Source: Acidobacteriota bacterium
Lineage (GTDB): Bacteria; Acidobacteriota; Blastocatellia; Pyrinomonadales; Pyrinomonadaceae
Length of the DNA stretch: 64,000 bases
Assembly: GCA_018269005.1 (NCBI GenBank)
Contig: JAFDVK010000012.1
Location: 991,420-1,055,419, forward strand
Direction of reading: 5' to 3'
In this document: positions 36,148 to 45,640 of the stretch, piece after piece
Layout: the number at the start of each line of letters is the position of its first letter
How positions within the stretch are numbered: the first letter of the stretch is position 1
The notes under the pieces: generated by a model
Seen by the model: only the letters and a program-made list of their open reading frames with translations
What the model was told of the DNA's origin: nothing
The model's database searches: none
Made by a program: the position numbers and the translations under genes

Positions 36148-37527
36148 ATGAAAACGCTCATTAAAGGTGGCAGGGTCGTGACCGCGGTTGACGACTATGT
36201 TGCGGATATTTTTGTCGATGGCGAAGTGGTGACGACGATCGGCCGCTCGCTCGATATAGAAGCCGATGTCGTGATCGATGCATCGGGCAAGCTCGTGATT
36301 CCCGGCGGGATCGATCCGCATACGCATATGGAATTGCCGTTTGGCGGGACTTCGTCGAGCGACGATTTTTTTACCGGAACGCGCGCGGCAGCGCATGGCG
36401 GGACGACGACGATCATCGATTTTGCGGTGCAGACCAAGGGTGAATCGATGACTTCGGGCATTGATGCGTGGCATAGGAAGGCCGAGGGCAAGACGTGCAT
36501 CGACTACGGCTTTCATCTCATCACGACCGATTTCGAAGACGGCAGCGAGAAAGAAATGTATTCGCTCATGGACGAGGGAATCACTTCGTTCAAGTTGTTC
36601 ATGGCGTATCCGGGTGTGTTTTTGGCGGACGATGCGACGATCTTCCGGGCGATGTCGGCTGCGGGGAAACGCGGCGGCCTTGTCTGCATGCACGCCGAGA
36701 ACGGCATCGTCATCAACGAGATCATAAAGCGTTTTCTCGCCGACGGCCGAACGGCGCCAAAATATCATGCGCTTACTCGTCCGACGATCGCCGAGGCCGA
36801 GGGCGTTCATCGTGCCATTGCTATAGCCGAAATGGCGGAATCGCCGGTTTACATCGTTCATCTCAGCTGCACAGACGCGCTCAATCAGGTCAGACAGGCG
36901 AGAGATCGTGGCATTTCGGCGTTTGCCGAAACGTGTCCGCAATATCTTTTTCACTCGATCGAAGATTATGGCGACGGCTGGGATGGTGCGAAATATGTGA
37001 TGACGCCGCCGCTGCGTGAGAAGCATAACTGCGGTGAGCTTTGGAAAGGCCTCAAGATGGACGACCTGCAGGTGATCTCGACAGACCATTGCCCGTTCTG
37101 TATGAAGGAGCAAAAGGAACTCGGCCTCGGTGATTTCACCAAGATCCCGAACGGCGCTCCCGGCGTTGAAAATCGTCTCGCACTTATCTACAACGGCGGT
37201 GTTGTCGAGAATAGAATTTCCCTTAACCGCTTTGTCGAACTTACTTCAACTGCTGCAGCGAAGATGTTCGGTCTATTCCCAAAGAAAGGCACGATCGCCG
37301 TCGGCTCCGATGCGGACATCGTGATTTTTGACCCGAACGGCGAAACGACCTTCGGAGTCGAGAATGAACACATGAACGTCGATTATTCGTCCTACGAAGG
37401 CTGGAAGATCAAGGGAAAGGTTGAGACCGTCCTCTCCCGCGGCCGCGTCGTCATCCAAAACGGCGAACACACCGGCAAACAGGGCGACGGCCAATTCGTA
37501 AAACGCGGAACCTGTGTCAATATCTAG
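36148..37527 (+). CDS. hydA: Dihydropyrimidinase (D-hydantoinase family)
   Basis: A 459-residue cyclic amidohydrolase that opens dihydrouracil or dihydrothymine to N-carbamoyl-beta-amino acids, step two of reductive pyrimidine degradation. The binuclear zinc site is complete: His58/His60 in GIDPHTHM, the Lys149 that becomes carboxylated (SFKLFMAY), His182 (MHAEN), His238 (VHLSC) and Asp313 (STDHCPF). GSDADIVIFDP near the C-terminus is typical of the family. It opens the catabolic cluster; beta-ureidopropionase and both dihydropyrimidine dehydrogenase subunits follow on the same strand. Hydantoinases acting on other ring ureides share this fold, but the neighbours favour pyrimidines. A toxin-antitoxin-like pair starts 2 bases after the stop. 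Confidence 0.95.
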   Translation: MKTLIKGGRVVTAVDDYVADIFVDGEVVTTIGRSLDIEADVVIDASGKLVIPGGIDPHTHMELPFGGTSSSDDFFTGTRAAAHGGTTTIIDFAVQTKGESMTSGIDAWHRKAEGKTCIDYGFHLITTDFEDGSEKEMYSLMDEGITSFKLFMAYPGVFLADDATIFRAMSAAGKRGGLVCMHAENGIVINEIIKRFLADGRTAPKYHALTRPTIAEAEGVHRAIAIAEMAESPVYIVHLSCTDALNQVRQARDRGISAFAETCPQYLFHSIEDYGDGWDGAKYVMTPPLREKHNCGELWKGLKMDDLQVISTDHCPFCMKEQKELGLGDFTKIPNGAPGVENRLALIYNGGVVENRISLNRFVELTSTAAAKMFGLFPKKGTIAVGSDADIVIFDPNGETTFGVENEHMNVDYSSYEGWKIKGKVETVLSRGRVVIQNGEHTGKQGDGQFVKRGTCVNI

Positions 37528-37529
37528 CG

Positions 37530-37823
37530 ATGACGATGCTTTCAACCGACCTGGACGATCCTTCGGCCATTCCATATTTTCTTTGGGATGAGCCAATGAC
37601 GGTCGCTCGGTTGCGGCAGCGGCTTTCCGCCGGCTCCCAGAACGAACAGATCCGATTATTGGCAAAGATCTTGCGCGAGGCCCGTGATACGGATGTTTGG
37701 AAGTTTACGACGCCGTCGGAAGTTCGAGCGAAATGGAGCGAATTATCGAGACACCTCGGTCGCCGCCGTCAATTTTGGGAGTTTCTTTTTGAGTGTTGGG
37801 AAAAGGAAGGCTTGATTGGTTAA
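37530..37823 (+). CDS. Small protein paired with an AbiEii-type nucleotidyltransferase (antitoxin-like)
   Basis: A 97-residue protein with IPYFLWDEPMTVARLRQRL near the start, then helical, charged sequence (RLLAKILREARDTDVWKF). Small proteins of this look commonly sit directly in front of AbiEii/DUF1814 nucleotidyltransferase genes. From that recollection and the 8-base overlap with the next gene I infer the antitoxin position. No helix-turn-helix is obvious. The ATG is 2 bases after the dihydropyrimidinase stop, so the pair is likely carried on the same message. Confidence 0.7.
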   Translation: MTMLSTDLDDPSAIPYFLWDEPMTVARLRQRLSAGSQNEQIRLLAKILREARDTDVWKFTTPSEVRAKWSELSRHLGRRRQFWEFLFECWEKEGLIG

Positions 37824-38463
37824 GGACGCCCTCAACAACCTGCAGAACGAGTTTTTGAAAGCGTTTTTCGCGCGTGAGAATAGTTTTTACCTCTCGGGTG
37901 GAGCGGCACTCGTGGGGTTTTATTTTGGTCATCGCGAGACGCACGACCTTGATCTATTTACGTTGAGTAATGACGTAGAGAAGGGTTTTCGTCTCGTCAA
38001 TGCCGTTGCCGAAGGGCTTGGAGCGAAGGTTGAATCGGTGCAAACTTCACCCGATTTCCGCCGGCTTCTTGTGAAACAAGGGGCCGATGCGATCGTCGTT
38101 GACTTGATTCGCGAATATGTCTTCCAGGTTGACCCTGATAAGCCCATGATCGGCGGGATTCGCGTCGACACTCCTGAAGAGATCCTAGCCAATAAGCTTT
38201 GTGCCCTTTTGTCCCGGTCTGAGATACGTGATCTCGTAGATGTTCGTGAGCTTGAAAACGCCGGATTCAGCATTGAAGCGGCACTCGAAGCCGCCGAAAA
38301 AAAAGACTCCGGCCTAACGCCTGCGCAGCTAGCTTGGGTTTTAAGCCAGATCATGATCGATGAGGGAGTTGATCTTCCCGGCAATGTGTCCTCAACGGAA
38401 TTGCGCTCTTATCTTCAGGAGTTCATTGACCGTTTAAGGCGAATGGCGTTACCTGGATCGTAA
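37816..38463 (+). CDS. Nucleotidyltransferase of the AbiEii/AbiGii toxin family
   Basis: A 215-residue protein with the family fingerprint LSGGAALVGFYFGHRETHDLDLF: Gly28-Gly29 of the nucleotide loop and the metal-binding pair Asp44/Asp46. The later NKLCALLSRSEIRDLVDV helix also fits. AbiEii-type toxins are DNA polymerase-beta-fold enzymes that add nucleotides to RNA targets such as tRNA ends and are held in check by a neighbouring antitoxin. The start is a TTG at 37816 with AAGGAAGG 5 bases upstream, overlapping the previous gene by 8 bases, so translation is probably coupled. Whether it acts in phage defence or is a housekeeping transferase cannot be told. Confidence 0.85.
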   Translation: MVKDALNNLQNEFLKAFFARENSFYLSGGAALVGFYFGHRETHDLDLFTLSNDVEKGFRLVNAVAEGLGAKVESVQTSPDFRRLLVKQGADAIVVDLIREYVFQVDPDKPMIGGIRVDTPEEILANKLCALLSRSEIRDLVDVRELENAGFSIEAALEAAEKKDSGLTPAQLAWVLSQIMIDEGVDLPGNVSSTELRSYLQEFIDRLRRMALPGS

Positions 38464-38516
38464 CGATACATTCGTGGAGACACGCAGCTACAACCTCCGA
38501 AGCACGCAGAGGACAT

Positions 38517-40085
38517 ATGAAAGACAAAATTATCAGCAAATTCGTGATCCTAGTTCTTGCGATCCTGACGATCTCCTCTATATCGCAGGCGCAATCTTTA
38601 AGGTCTAGTGAGATCGACGCGCTCGTCGAGCGTTCGATCAAAGCGTTCGACGTGCCCGGAATCTCTGTCGGTGTAATTAAGGACGGCAAGGTCGTTTATG
38701 CAAAGGGTCACGGTGTCCGTTCGCTGAATACGAACGCGAAGATGGACGAGAACACACTCGTCGGCATCGCTTCGAATTCGAAAGCCTTTACGACCGTCGC
38801 ACTCGGCATTCTGGTGGACGAAGGAAAGATCAAATGGGACGATCGCGTTCAGGACTACATCCCCGAATTCAAGCTTTACTCGCCCTACGTTTCCGAGAAT
38901 TTCACGATCAAAGATCTGTTGACGCACCGCAGCGGGCTCGGACTTGGTGCGGGCGATCTGATGTTCTTTCCCGATGGGAGTGACTTCACGATCAAGGACA
39001 TCATCCACAATCTTCGCTATTTGAAACAGGTCTCACAGTTTCGGACGAAGTACGATTACGACAACAATCTATACATCGTTGCGGGCGAGGTGATCGCTCG
39101 TGTTTCCGGACGGTCGTGGCCGGAATTCGTCGAAGAGCGCATTATGCGGCCCCTCGGTATGGCGAGTTCAGCAGGGCTCTTCGAACGGCTCAAGGACAAG
39201 AGCAATACGATCGACGGGCACGCCTCGGTTGAAGGCAAAGTGCAGGTCATACAGCGAAGCATGGTCCGCGTGCCTGCGGCGGCAGGCGGCGTGAATTCCA
39301 ATATTACGGATCTGCTCAAGTGGGTCGAGATGTTCCTGTCAGGCGGAAAATACGATAAGGACAAGCGGCTAGTTTCCGAGAAGTCGCTTAAGGAGATCTG
39401 GTCGCCGCAAACGATCATACAGGTCAATTCGCCTGGTCCTTACAACACGCATTTTGCTGCTTATGGGCTCGGGTTTTTCCTCAGCGATGTTAATGGCTAT
39501 AAACAGGTAACGCACACCGGCGGGCTCGAGGGAATGGTCACGCAGATCACGATGATCCCGGAGTTGAAGCTCGGGATCATCGTATTGACCAACCAGCAGG
39601 AAGGCGGCGCATTTCGTTCGATCACGAATCAGATACTTGACGGGTATTTTGGCAAGACGGGAAGAGACTGGGTCACGGATCTATCGGCCGCAAGACAGAA
39701 GGCTCTTGCAGAAGCAAAGGCCGTCACCGACAAGGTCGCTGCCGAGGTTGCGAAAGCAAAGGCCTCCGGCGGAATCACACTTGACCCGACGGCCGTAGCA
39801 GGAAGATATTCTGATGCGTGGTTCGGCGAGATCTCGCTGGACCTTAAAGACGGCAAGCTGCGTTTCGCGTCCAAGCGTTCGCCCCGACTGACGGGCGAGA
39901 TGTATCCATATAAGGCGAATTCGTTCATCGTCAGATGGGACGACCGCAGTATGGACGCCGATGCTTTCGTCAATTTCCAGCTTGACGTCGAAGGCCGCCC
40001 GCAAGGCTTTACGATGAAGGCTATTTCGCCGCTGACAGATTTCAGCTATGATTTTCACGATCTGGAATTTCATCGAAGCTTGTGA
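38517..40085 (+). CDS. Exported serine beta-lactamase/PBP-like hydrolase with DUF3471-type tail
   Basis: A 522-residue protein with a signal peptide (KFVILVLAILTISSISQAQ). The beta-lactamase-fold core (about residues 28-375) has the nucleophile in SNSK (SxxK motif, about residue 87), a YDN tyrosine motif near KYDYDN and HTGG in place of KTG. A helical linker rich in Ala/Lys (about 390-415) precedes a C-terminal beta domain of DUF3471 type (VAGRYSDAWFGEISLDLKDGKL). Members act as D-aminopeptidases, esterases or peptidoglycan enzymes more often than as true beta-lactamases. It lies within the pyrimidine cluster but has no obvious link to it. Confidence 0.9.
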   Translation: MKDKIISKFVILVLAILTISSISQAQSLRSSEIDALVERSIKAFDVPGISVGVIKDGKVVYAKGHGVRSLNTNAKMDENTLVGIASNSKAFTTVALGILVDEGKIKWDDRVQDYIPEFKLYSPYVSENFTIKDLLTHRSGLGLGAGDLMFFPDGSDFTIKDIIHNLRYLKQVSQFRTKYDYDNNLYIVAGEVIARVSGRSWPEFVEERIMRPLGMASSAGLFERLKDKSNTIDGHASVEGKVQVIQRSMVRVPAAAGGVNSNITDLLKWVEMFLSGGKYDKDKRLVSEKSLKEIWSPQTIIQVNSPGPYNTHFAAYGLGFFLSDVNGYKQVTHTGGLEGMVTQITMIPELKLGIIVLTNQQEGGAFRSITNQILDGYFGKTGRDWVTDLSAARQKALAEAKAVTDKVAAEVAKAKASGGITLDPTAVAGRYSDAWFGEISLDLKDGKLRFASKRSPRLTGEMYPYKANSFIVRWDDRSMDADAFVNFQLDVEGRPQGFTMKAISPLTDFSYDFHDLEFHRSL

Positions 40086-40134
40086 TCGCCGCGGCGAGGT
40101 CTGCTTGAGCTCGGCTCCGGGTTAGGAGATATAT

Positions 40135-40959
40135 ATGACGGAAGGCCTGATCTATGCCGACAAAGAACTTTCGCGTCGGCTTGAGAGAACTGAAGCACAA
40201 GCAAATGCGGATTTTGTCGAAGCTCGAGCCAGTATGGAACCCGAAAGCGGCGCAGCCTGGCTCGACATTTCCGGCACCTACGCGATGTACGACGGAGCGG
40301 AGTCCCCGTTGACGCAGACCTTCGGGCTCGGGCTTTTTTCGGACAGCTTCGAGGAAGATCTTGAGAAGGCCGAAGGATTCTTCATTGCCCGCGGAGCGCC
40401 TGTTTTTCACGAGGTCAGTCCTATGACGGACGCTTCGCTGCTCGGCGTGCTTTCCGTTCGAGGCTATCAGCCGATCGAGTTGACGAGTGTGATGTATCGC
40501 GAACTTGCTGGTTACTCGCACACCGCGGACGCTAAATTCACAATAAGGATCGTTGACGCACAAGAAGCGGACGTCTGGGCTCGCACGGCTGCTGCGGGTT
40601 GGGCGACCGAGTTCGAGGGTATTGAAGACTTTATGTTCAGGATGGGTCGCCTAACTGTGAAAGCTAAGCGTACGAAGCCTTTCCTAGTAGAACTCGACGG
40701 CAGTCCGGTTGCCGCCGGGGGATTCGGCATCTACGATGACATTTGTATTCTTGCCGGTGCATCGACGGTTCCCGAAGCTCGCCGTCAAGGCGCTCAGAGT
40801 GCTCTGCTTTCGGCTCGCCTCGACTACGGCCGTGAGAAAGGCTGCTCGCTCGCTATGATGTGCGCTGCGCCGGGCAGTCAGTCGCAAAAAAATGCGCAGA
40901 AGAATGGATTCAAGATCGCCTACACTCGGATAAAATGGCAGCTTGCAACTGGCACGTAA
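40135..40959 (+). CDS. GNAT-family acetyltransferase
   Basis: A 274-residue protein with two GNAT-like parts. The C-terminal half has the acetyl-CoA loop region (VPEARRQGAQSALLSARLDYGREKGC, the R-x-x-G-x-G/A signature weakened to RRQGAQ) and the final strand YTRIKW. The N-terminal half is a degenerate GNAT fold. A good TAGGAG site lies before ATG 40135. Substrate unknown. It is 42 bases before the NCS1 permease gene, so it may be co-transcribed with the catabolic genes, but no known step of pyrimidine breakdown needs an acetyltransferase. Confidence 0.82.
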   Translation: MTEGLIYADKELSRRLERTEAQANADFVEARASMEPESGAAWLDISGTYAMYDGAESPLTQTFGLGLFSDSFEEDLEKAEGFFIARGAPVFHEVSPMTDASLLGVLSVRGYQPIELTSVMYRELAGYSHTADAKFTIRIVDAQEADVWARTAAAGWATEFEGIEDFMFRMGRLTVKAKRTKPFLVELDGSPVAAGGFGIYDDICILAGASTVPEARRQGAQSALLSARLDYGREKGCSLAMMCAAPGSQSQKNAQKNGFKIAYTRIKWQLATGT

Positions 40960-41001
40960 ATCCAGATGCGGGAGTGTTCTTGGAAGTTCCAGCATTGACC
41001 G

Positions 41002-42483
41002 ATGATCGAGACTATCCAACACGACGACGGACGGGTCGAGCTGAACGAGGATGCTGAAGAGAGCATCCGCACCTCGCCGCTCTATAACGACGATCTTGCA
41101 CCGGTGCCGGTCGCGAAACGGAACTGGACGACGTATAACTACGCGGCGTTGTGGATCTCGATGGCGCATTGTATCCCGACGTATATGATGGCGTCGGGGT
41201 TGATCTCGGCGGGGATGAATTGGTGGCAGGCATTGATCACCATCCTGCTCGGCAACACGATCGTCCTCGCGCCTATCCTTCTTAATTCTCATCCTGGTAC
41301 AAAATACGGAATTCCATTTCCCGTCTTCGCTCGTGCCGCGTACGGAACTGCAGGATCGAATCTTCCGGCCCTGATGCGTGCATTGGTCGCGTGCGGTTGG
41401 TTCGGCATACAGGCATGGATCGGCGGCGAGGCCCTGCACACTTTCTTTTCGGCGTTCATTCCCGGTTGGGAGACGCTGCTCGGCGGACCGATAGGCGGAC
41501 ATACACCAACCGTCTGGTTTTCATTCTTGCTCTTTTGGGCGTTGAACATCGCGATCATCTACAAGGGAATGGACCTCCTTCGTATCGTCGAGAACTGGGC
41601 TGCTCCTTACGTTCTCGTGATGACCGCGATACTGCTCGGCTGGATACTCTATCAGGCGGGCGGCATCGGCTTTCTTCTGCACGAGCCGGGCAAGTTTCAC
41701 ACGTTTGCTGAATTTTGGCCGATCTTTATTCCATCGCTTACCGCAATGATCGGTTTTTGGGCAACGCTTTCGCTCAATATGCCGGACTTCACGCGCTTTG
41801 GCCGCAGCCAGCGTGAACAGGCCGTAGGACAGGTTGTGGCACTGCCGAGTACGATGACCGTCTTTGCGGCGATGGGAATTTTGATCACGTCGGCGGCGGT
41901 CGTCGTTTTCCCGCGTATGAATCCGGCCGACGCCTGGGACCCGGTGAAACTCGTCGGTCAATTTTCGCAGCCGGTCGTCGTCGCGATTTCGATGTTCACC
42001 GTCGTCGTCGCAACCCTCTCGGTGAACATCGCGGCGAATGTCGTCTCGCCTGCCAATGACTTTGCGAATGCATTTCCAAAACTCATTTCCTTTAGGACCG
42101 GCGGCCTGATCACCGGCATCATCGGCATCCTGATGCAGCCGTGGAAACTGCTCGCCGACCCGAGCGGTTACATCTTCGGCTGGCTGGTCGGTTACAGCGG
42201 CGGCCTTGGTTCGATCGCCGGCGTTCTCATAGCGGATTATTGGATTCTTCGCAAGAAAGATCTTCGGCTTGCAGATCTTTACCGCAAGGAGGGCTCGTAC
42301 GCCGGATGGAATTGGCGTGCGGTCGCCGCAACGCTTTTAGGTTGCTTTTTTGCGTGGATAGGGTTGATAATTCCAAGTCTCAGAATACTTTATGATTATG
42401 CGTGGTTCGTCGGATTTGGCATCGCATTTATAGCGCATTGGGGCTTTAGCTTTCGAACATCACGAGGAGAAGAGGTGCAATGA
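41002..42483 (+). CDS. NCS1-family nucleobase/hydantoin:cation symporter
   Basis: A 493-residue membrane transporter with about twelve hydrophobic segments starting near residue 45. It has typical NCS1 features: NWTTYNYAALWISMAHCIPTYM in helix 1, HPGTKYGIPFPVFARAAYG, and helix 10-12 sequence (VGYSGGLGSIAGVLIADYWI). Family members import uracil, cytosine, allantoin or hydantoins with Na+ or H+. Surrounded by pyrimidine-degrading enzymes, uracil or thymine is the likely substrate (inferred). The next gene overlaps its stop as ATGA. The ATG at 41002 has only a distant GGAAG, so the exact start is moderately sure. Confidence 0.93.
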   Translation: MIETIQHDDGRVELNEDAEESIRTSPLYNDDLAPVPVAKRNWTTYNYAALWISMAHCIPTYMMASGLISAGMNWWQALITILLGNTIVLAPILLNSHPGTKYGIPFPVFARAAYGTAGSNLPALMRALVACGWFGIQAWIGGEALHTFFSAFIPGWETLLGGPIGGHTPTVWFSFLLFWALNIAIIYKGMDLLRIVENWAAPYVLVMTAILLGWILYQAGGIGFLLHEPGKFHTFAEFWPIFIPSLTAMIGFWATLSLNMPDFTRFGRSQREQAVGQVVALPSTMTVFAAMGILITSAAVVVFPRMNPADAWDPVKLVGQFSQPVVVAISMFTVVVATLSVNIAANVVSPANDFANAFPKLISFRTGGLITGIIGILMQPWKLLADPSGYIFGWLVGYSGGLGSIAGVLIADYWILRKKDLRLADLYRKEGSYAGWNWRAVAATLLGCFFAWIGLIIPSLRILYDYAWFVGFGIAFIAHWGFSFRTSRGEEVQ

Positions 42484-43562
42484 AAAGGAAGATACAGTTC
42501 ATAGTTATAGCCTTAGCGTTAGGCGTCGCGGTTTTTGGGATGAGTACTTACCGCAATCACGCTCAGACGAAGGGCGATCAGGTCGTTCTCGCAAAGGATA
42601 GGTTCAAGAACCTGAAAGTGTTGGGCGACATGCCCGCCGACCAGCTGGGCAAGGTGATGAACATCTTTGCGGCGTCGCTCAATGTGAACTGCAGCTTTTG
42701 TCATTACACCGACGATTTTTCAAAGGACGGCAAAGAGGAGAAAGATACCGCCCGCAAGATGATCTCGATGGTCTTCTCGATCAACAAGGAACATTTTGGC
42801 GGCGAGACCGAAGTTTCCTGCAACACTTGCCACAACGGCCGTATGCACCCGCAGAGCCGGCCGAGCCTTGTGCCTACAGAACATGTCGGCAGCCACGGAC
42901 CGCGTCCTGAACCGCCGAAAACGAAACCTGAAGCATCTGACGTGATCGCCAAATTCGTTGCTGCCGCCGGAGGAGCGAAGAAGATCGATAGCGCGGTCAT
43001 TACCGCAACCCGTGTCGAGCCGGACGGGAAGACGATGGAACCTGAGACGATCAGTTTCAAGGACGGGAAATACAGTTTAAAGACGGTTTACGGCAAGGAA
43101 TGGGTGTCCGACCTTTGGGACGGCACGGCCGCCGCAAAATTCGGACCGGGCGGCAAGCACCGTCTGCATTCGGATGAGGCCGAACAGATCAAACGCGACG
43201 CGCAGCTTCTATTTCCGGCATCGATCGGTTCCGCATATTCAAAGTTCGATTACCGCTTTACGAACGAGATCGACGGCCGCAAGGTCCTTATTCTTACCGG
43301 CACGACCGCCGAAGGCTTGCGTGAGAGTCTTAGTTTTGACGAACAGACCGGCTTGCTCGTCCGGCGCGTCGCGGTTACGCCGACGGTTCTCGGCGGCTTT
43401 GTCTATCAGGTAGATTACAGTGACTACAAGGACTTCGGTGGAGTTAAGATCCCGACCGTCGTGAAATATGCGATGCCGAATATGTCTTGGACGCGTAAGA
43501 TCGTCTCTGTTAAAACAAACGTACCGATCGCGGATGACGTGTTCGCGATGCCGAGATCCTAA
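42480..43562 (+). CDS. Exported di-haem c-type cytochrome with C-terminal LolA-like domain
   Basis: A 360-residue protein with a signal sequence (FIVIALALGVAVFGM). Two haem-binding motifs, CSFCH (about residues 73-77) and CNTCH (about 114-118), lie in a domain resembling the photosynthetic reaction-centre cytochrome subunit family, which is widespread in non-photosynthetic Acidobacteria (LGDMPADQLGKVMNIFAASLNVNCSFCH). From about residue 150 the chain is a beta-rich outer-membrane-carrier-like domain (ISFKDGKYSLKTV...FGGVKIPTVVKY). Its ATG overlaps the permease stop. Electron transfer in the periplasm is likely; partners are unknown, and no known step of this pathway uses a periplasmic cytochrome. 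Confidence 0.85.
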   Translation: MKRKIQFIVIALALGVAVFGMSTYRNHAQTKGDQVVLAKDRFKNLKVLGDMPADQLGKVMNIFAASLNVNCSFCHYTDDFSKDGKEEKDTARKMISMVFSINKEHFGGETEVSCNTCHNGRMHPQSRPSLVPTEHVGSHGPRPEPPKTKPEASDVIAKFVAAAGGAKKIDSAVITATRVEPDGKTMEPETISFKDGKYSLKTVYGKEWVSDLWDGTAAAKFGPGGKHRLHSDEAEQIKRDAQLLFPASIGSAYSKFDYRFTNEIDGRKVLILTGTTAEGLRESLSFDEQTGLLVRRVAVTPTVLGGFVYQVDYSDYKDFGGVKIPTVVKYAMPNMSWTRKIVSVKTNVPIADDVFAMPRS

Positions 43563-43576
43563 AGGGAGATTTGACC

Positions 43577-44446
<870 letters not shown>

Positions 44447-44459
44447 ACCGATCATTTCT

Positions 44460-45248
44460 ATGAAGATAAAATTTCTCTCTGGCCTCCTTCTTCTCGTTTC
44501 GGGTGTGGCGGTGTTACATGCCCAATCGCCCGCGTCGGTCGAGCGATCTCTCATCAAAAAGCTAGCCGATGTCGGCAAGTATGGGAGCTACGGAGAGACA
44601 TCGGACGATAAGAAGCTCGCGGCCGCAAATAAGGAACTAACAGCTATCCTGATCCGCAACGGCGACCGTCTCGCGATCCTCAAGTACGCATTTCCGAAAT
44701 TGAAAGACGAAATGTATGTAGCAACGTCAAAAGACGGACGGCTTCGGATATATTCCTGGGATACGGGAACCGGCGGCACAATGCACGACTACGCAAACGT
44801 GTTTCAGTATCAGGGCAAGAGCGGCCGCGTGTATTCGTGGACAGATCCGGAAACCGAGGATACTTCGGGCGGCCCTTTCTACACGGAAATTTTCGAGGTT
44901 GCCACCCGAACCGGCCCGATCTACTTAGCGAACTCAACTTTCATTGCTTCAACGTCGATGCACGGACAGTCTCTTAATGCATTGCGGATCGATGGAGAAA
45001 AACTCGATCAAGCAGCCAAACTGATCAAAACGCGAAGCGGCGTAACCAACGAAGTCGGTATTACTTACGACTTCTTTTCTGTCGTCGATCGGCCTGAGCG
45101 GCCGGTCAAGCTCTTTTTCTTCAACGCCGCAAAAAAGGAATTTCGTTTTCCCATCGTGATCGAGGACGATAAGACGTTCCTAGGTAGAGTGACGGATAAG
45201 TTCATCACATATCGCTTTAACGGAAAATATTTCGTAAAGGTCAGCTAA
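44460..45248 (+). CDS. Exported protein of unknown function
   Basis: A 262-residue protein with a signal peptide (MKIKFLSGLLLLVSGVAVLHAQ). The mature part has a helical start, then mostly beta sequence (YVATSKDGRLRIYSWDTGTGGTMHDYANVFQYQ) and ends FNGKYFVKVS, which overlaps the next start as TAATG. No family recognised. A frame extension to 44193 lies inside the upstream gene and is rejected. Probably co-transcribed with the pyrimidine genes, and possibly periplasmic. Confidence 0.75.
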   Translation: MKIKFLSGLLLLVSGVAVLHAQSPASVERSLIKKLADVGKYGSYGETSDDKKLAAANKELTAILIRNGDRLAILKYAFPKLKDEMYVATSKDGRLRIYSWDTGTGGTMHDYANVFQYQGKSGRVYSWTDPETEDTSGGPFYTEIFEVATRTGPIYLANSTFIASTSMHGQSLNALRIDGEKLDQAAKLIKTRSGVTNEVGITYDFFSVVDRPERPVKLFFFNAAKKEFRFPIVIEDDKTFLGRVTDKFITYRFNGKYFVKVS

Positions 45249-45634
45249 TGGAGCACAGACAAAGATATTCTTCGGGTGCGAAATGGGAGCCGATAGTCGG
45301 ATATTCGAGAGCGGTTCGCGTCGGCGGCCGAGTATATGTTACCGGTACGACGGCGACGGATGAAACAAGCGGGATCGTCGGCGTGGGCGACGCATATGCG
45401 CAGACGGTGCAGTGCATAAAGAATATCGAGCGGGCACTAAAGGCCTTCGATTTTTCGCTTGAGAATGTAGTTCGCACGCGGATGTTCGTGACCGATATTT
45501 CGCGTTGGGAGGAATACGGCCGAGCACACGGCGAGTTCTTCCGCGACATTATGCCCGCGACCACGATGGTCGAGGTCGCGAAACTTATCGATCCTGACAT
45601 GCTCATCGAGATCGAGGCCGACGCAGAAGCTTAA
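45248..45634 (+). CDS. Rid-family (YjgF/YER057c/UK114) protein lacking the usual arginine
   Basis: A 128-residue protein with the Rid fold: RVYVTGTTATDETSGIVG, YAQTVQCIKNIERALKAFDFSLENVVRTRMFVTDI, PATTMVEV and a final IEIEADA. In imine-deaminating RidA the loop reads PARSxVEV-like, with an arginine that binds the substrate carboxylate. Here that place is Thr (PATTMVEV), so ordinary 2-imino-acid deamination is doubtful and it probably belongs to another Rid subgroup. RutC of the Rut pyrimidine pathway is also a Rid protein, so a role in clearing a reactive intermediate is plausible. It starts at the TAATG overlap and precedes preT by 6 bases. Confidence 0.88.
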   Translation: MEHRQRYSSGAKWEPIVGYSRAVRVGGRVYVTGTTATDETSGIVGVGDAYAQTVQCIKNIERALKAFDFSLENVVRTRMFVTDISRWEEYGRAHGEFFRDIMPATTMVEVAKLIDPDMLIEIEADAEA

Positions 45635-45640
45635 AGGATT

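Noticed and set aside
35983..37113. 376-codon minus-strand frame over dihydropyrimidinase
   Set aside because: Antisense shadow of a gene with all metal ligands; the sequence is rich in Arg/His/Ile and has no domain-like pattern.
38517..40085. Antibiotic-resistance beta-lactamase
   Set aside because: The SxxK core is followed by HTGG and a C-terminal DUF3471-like domain, typical of esterase or peptidase relatives; no evidence for drug hydrolysis.
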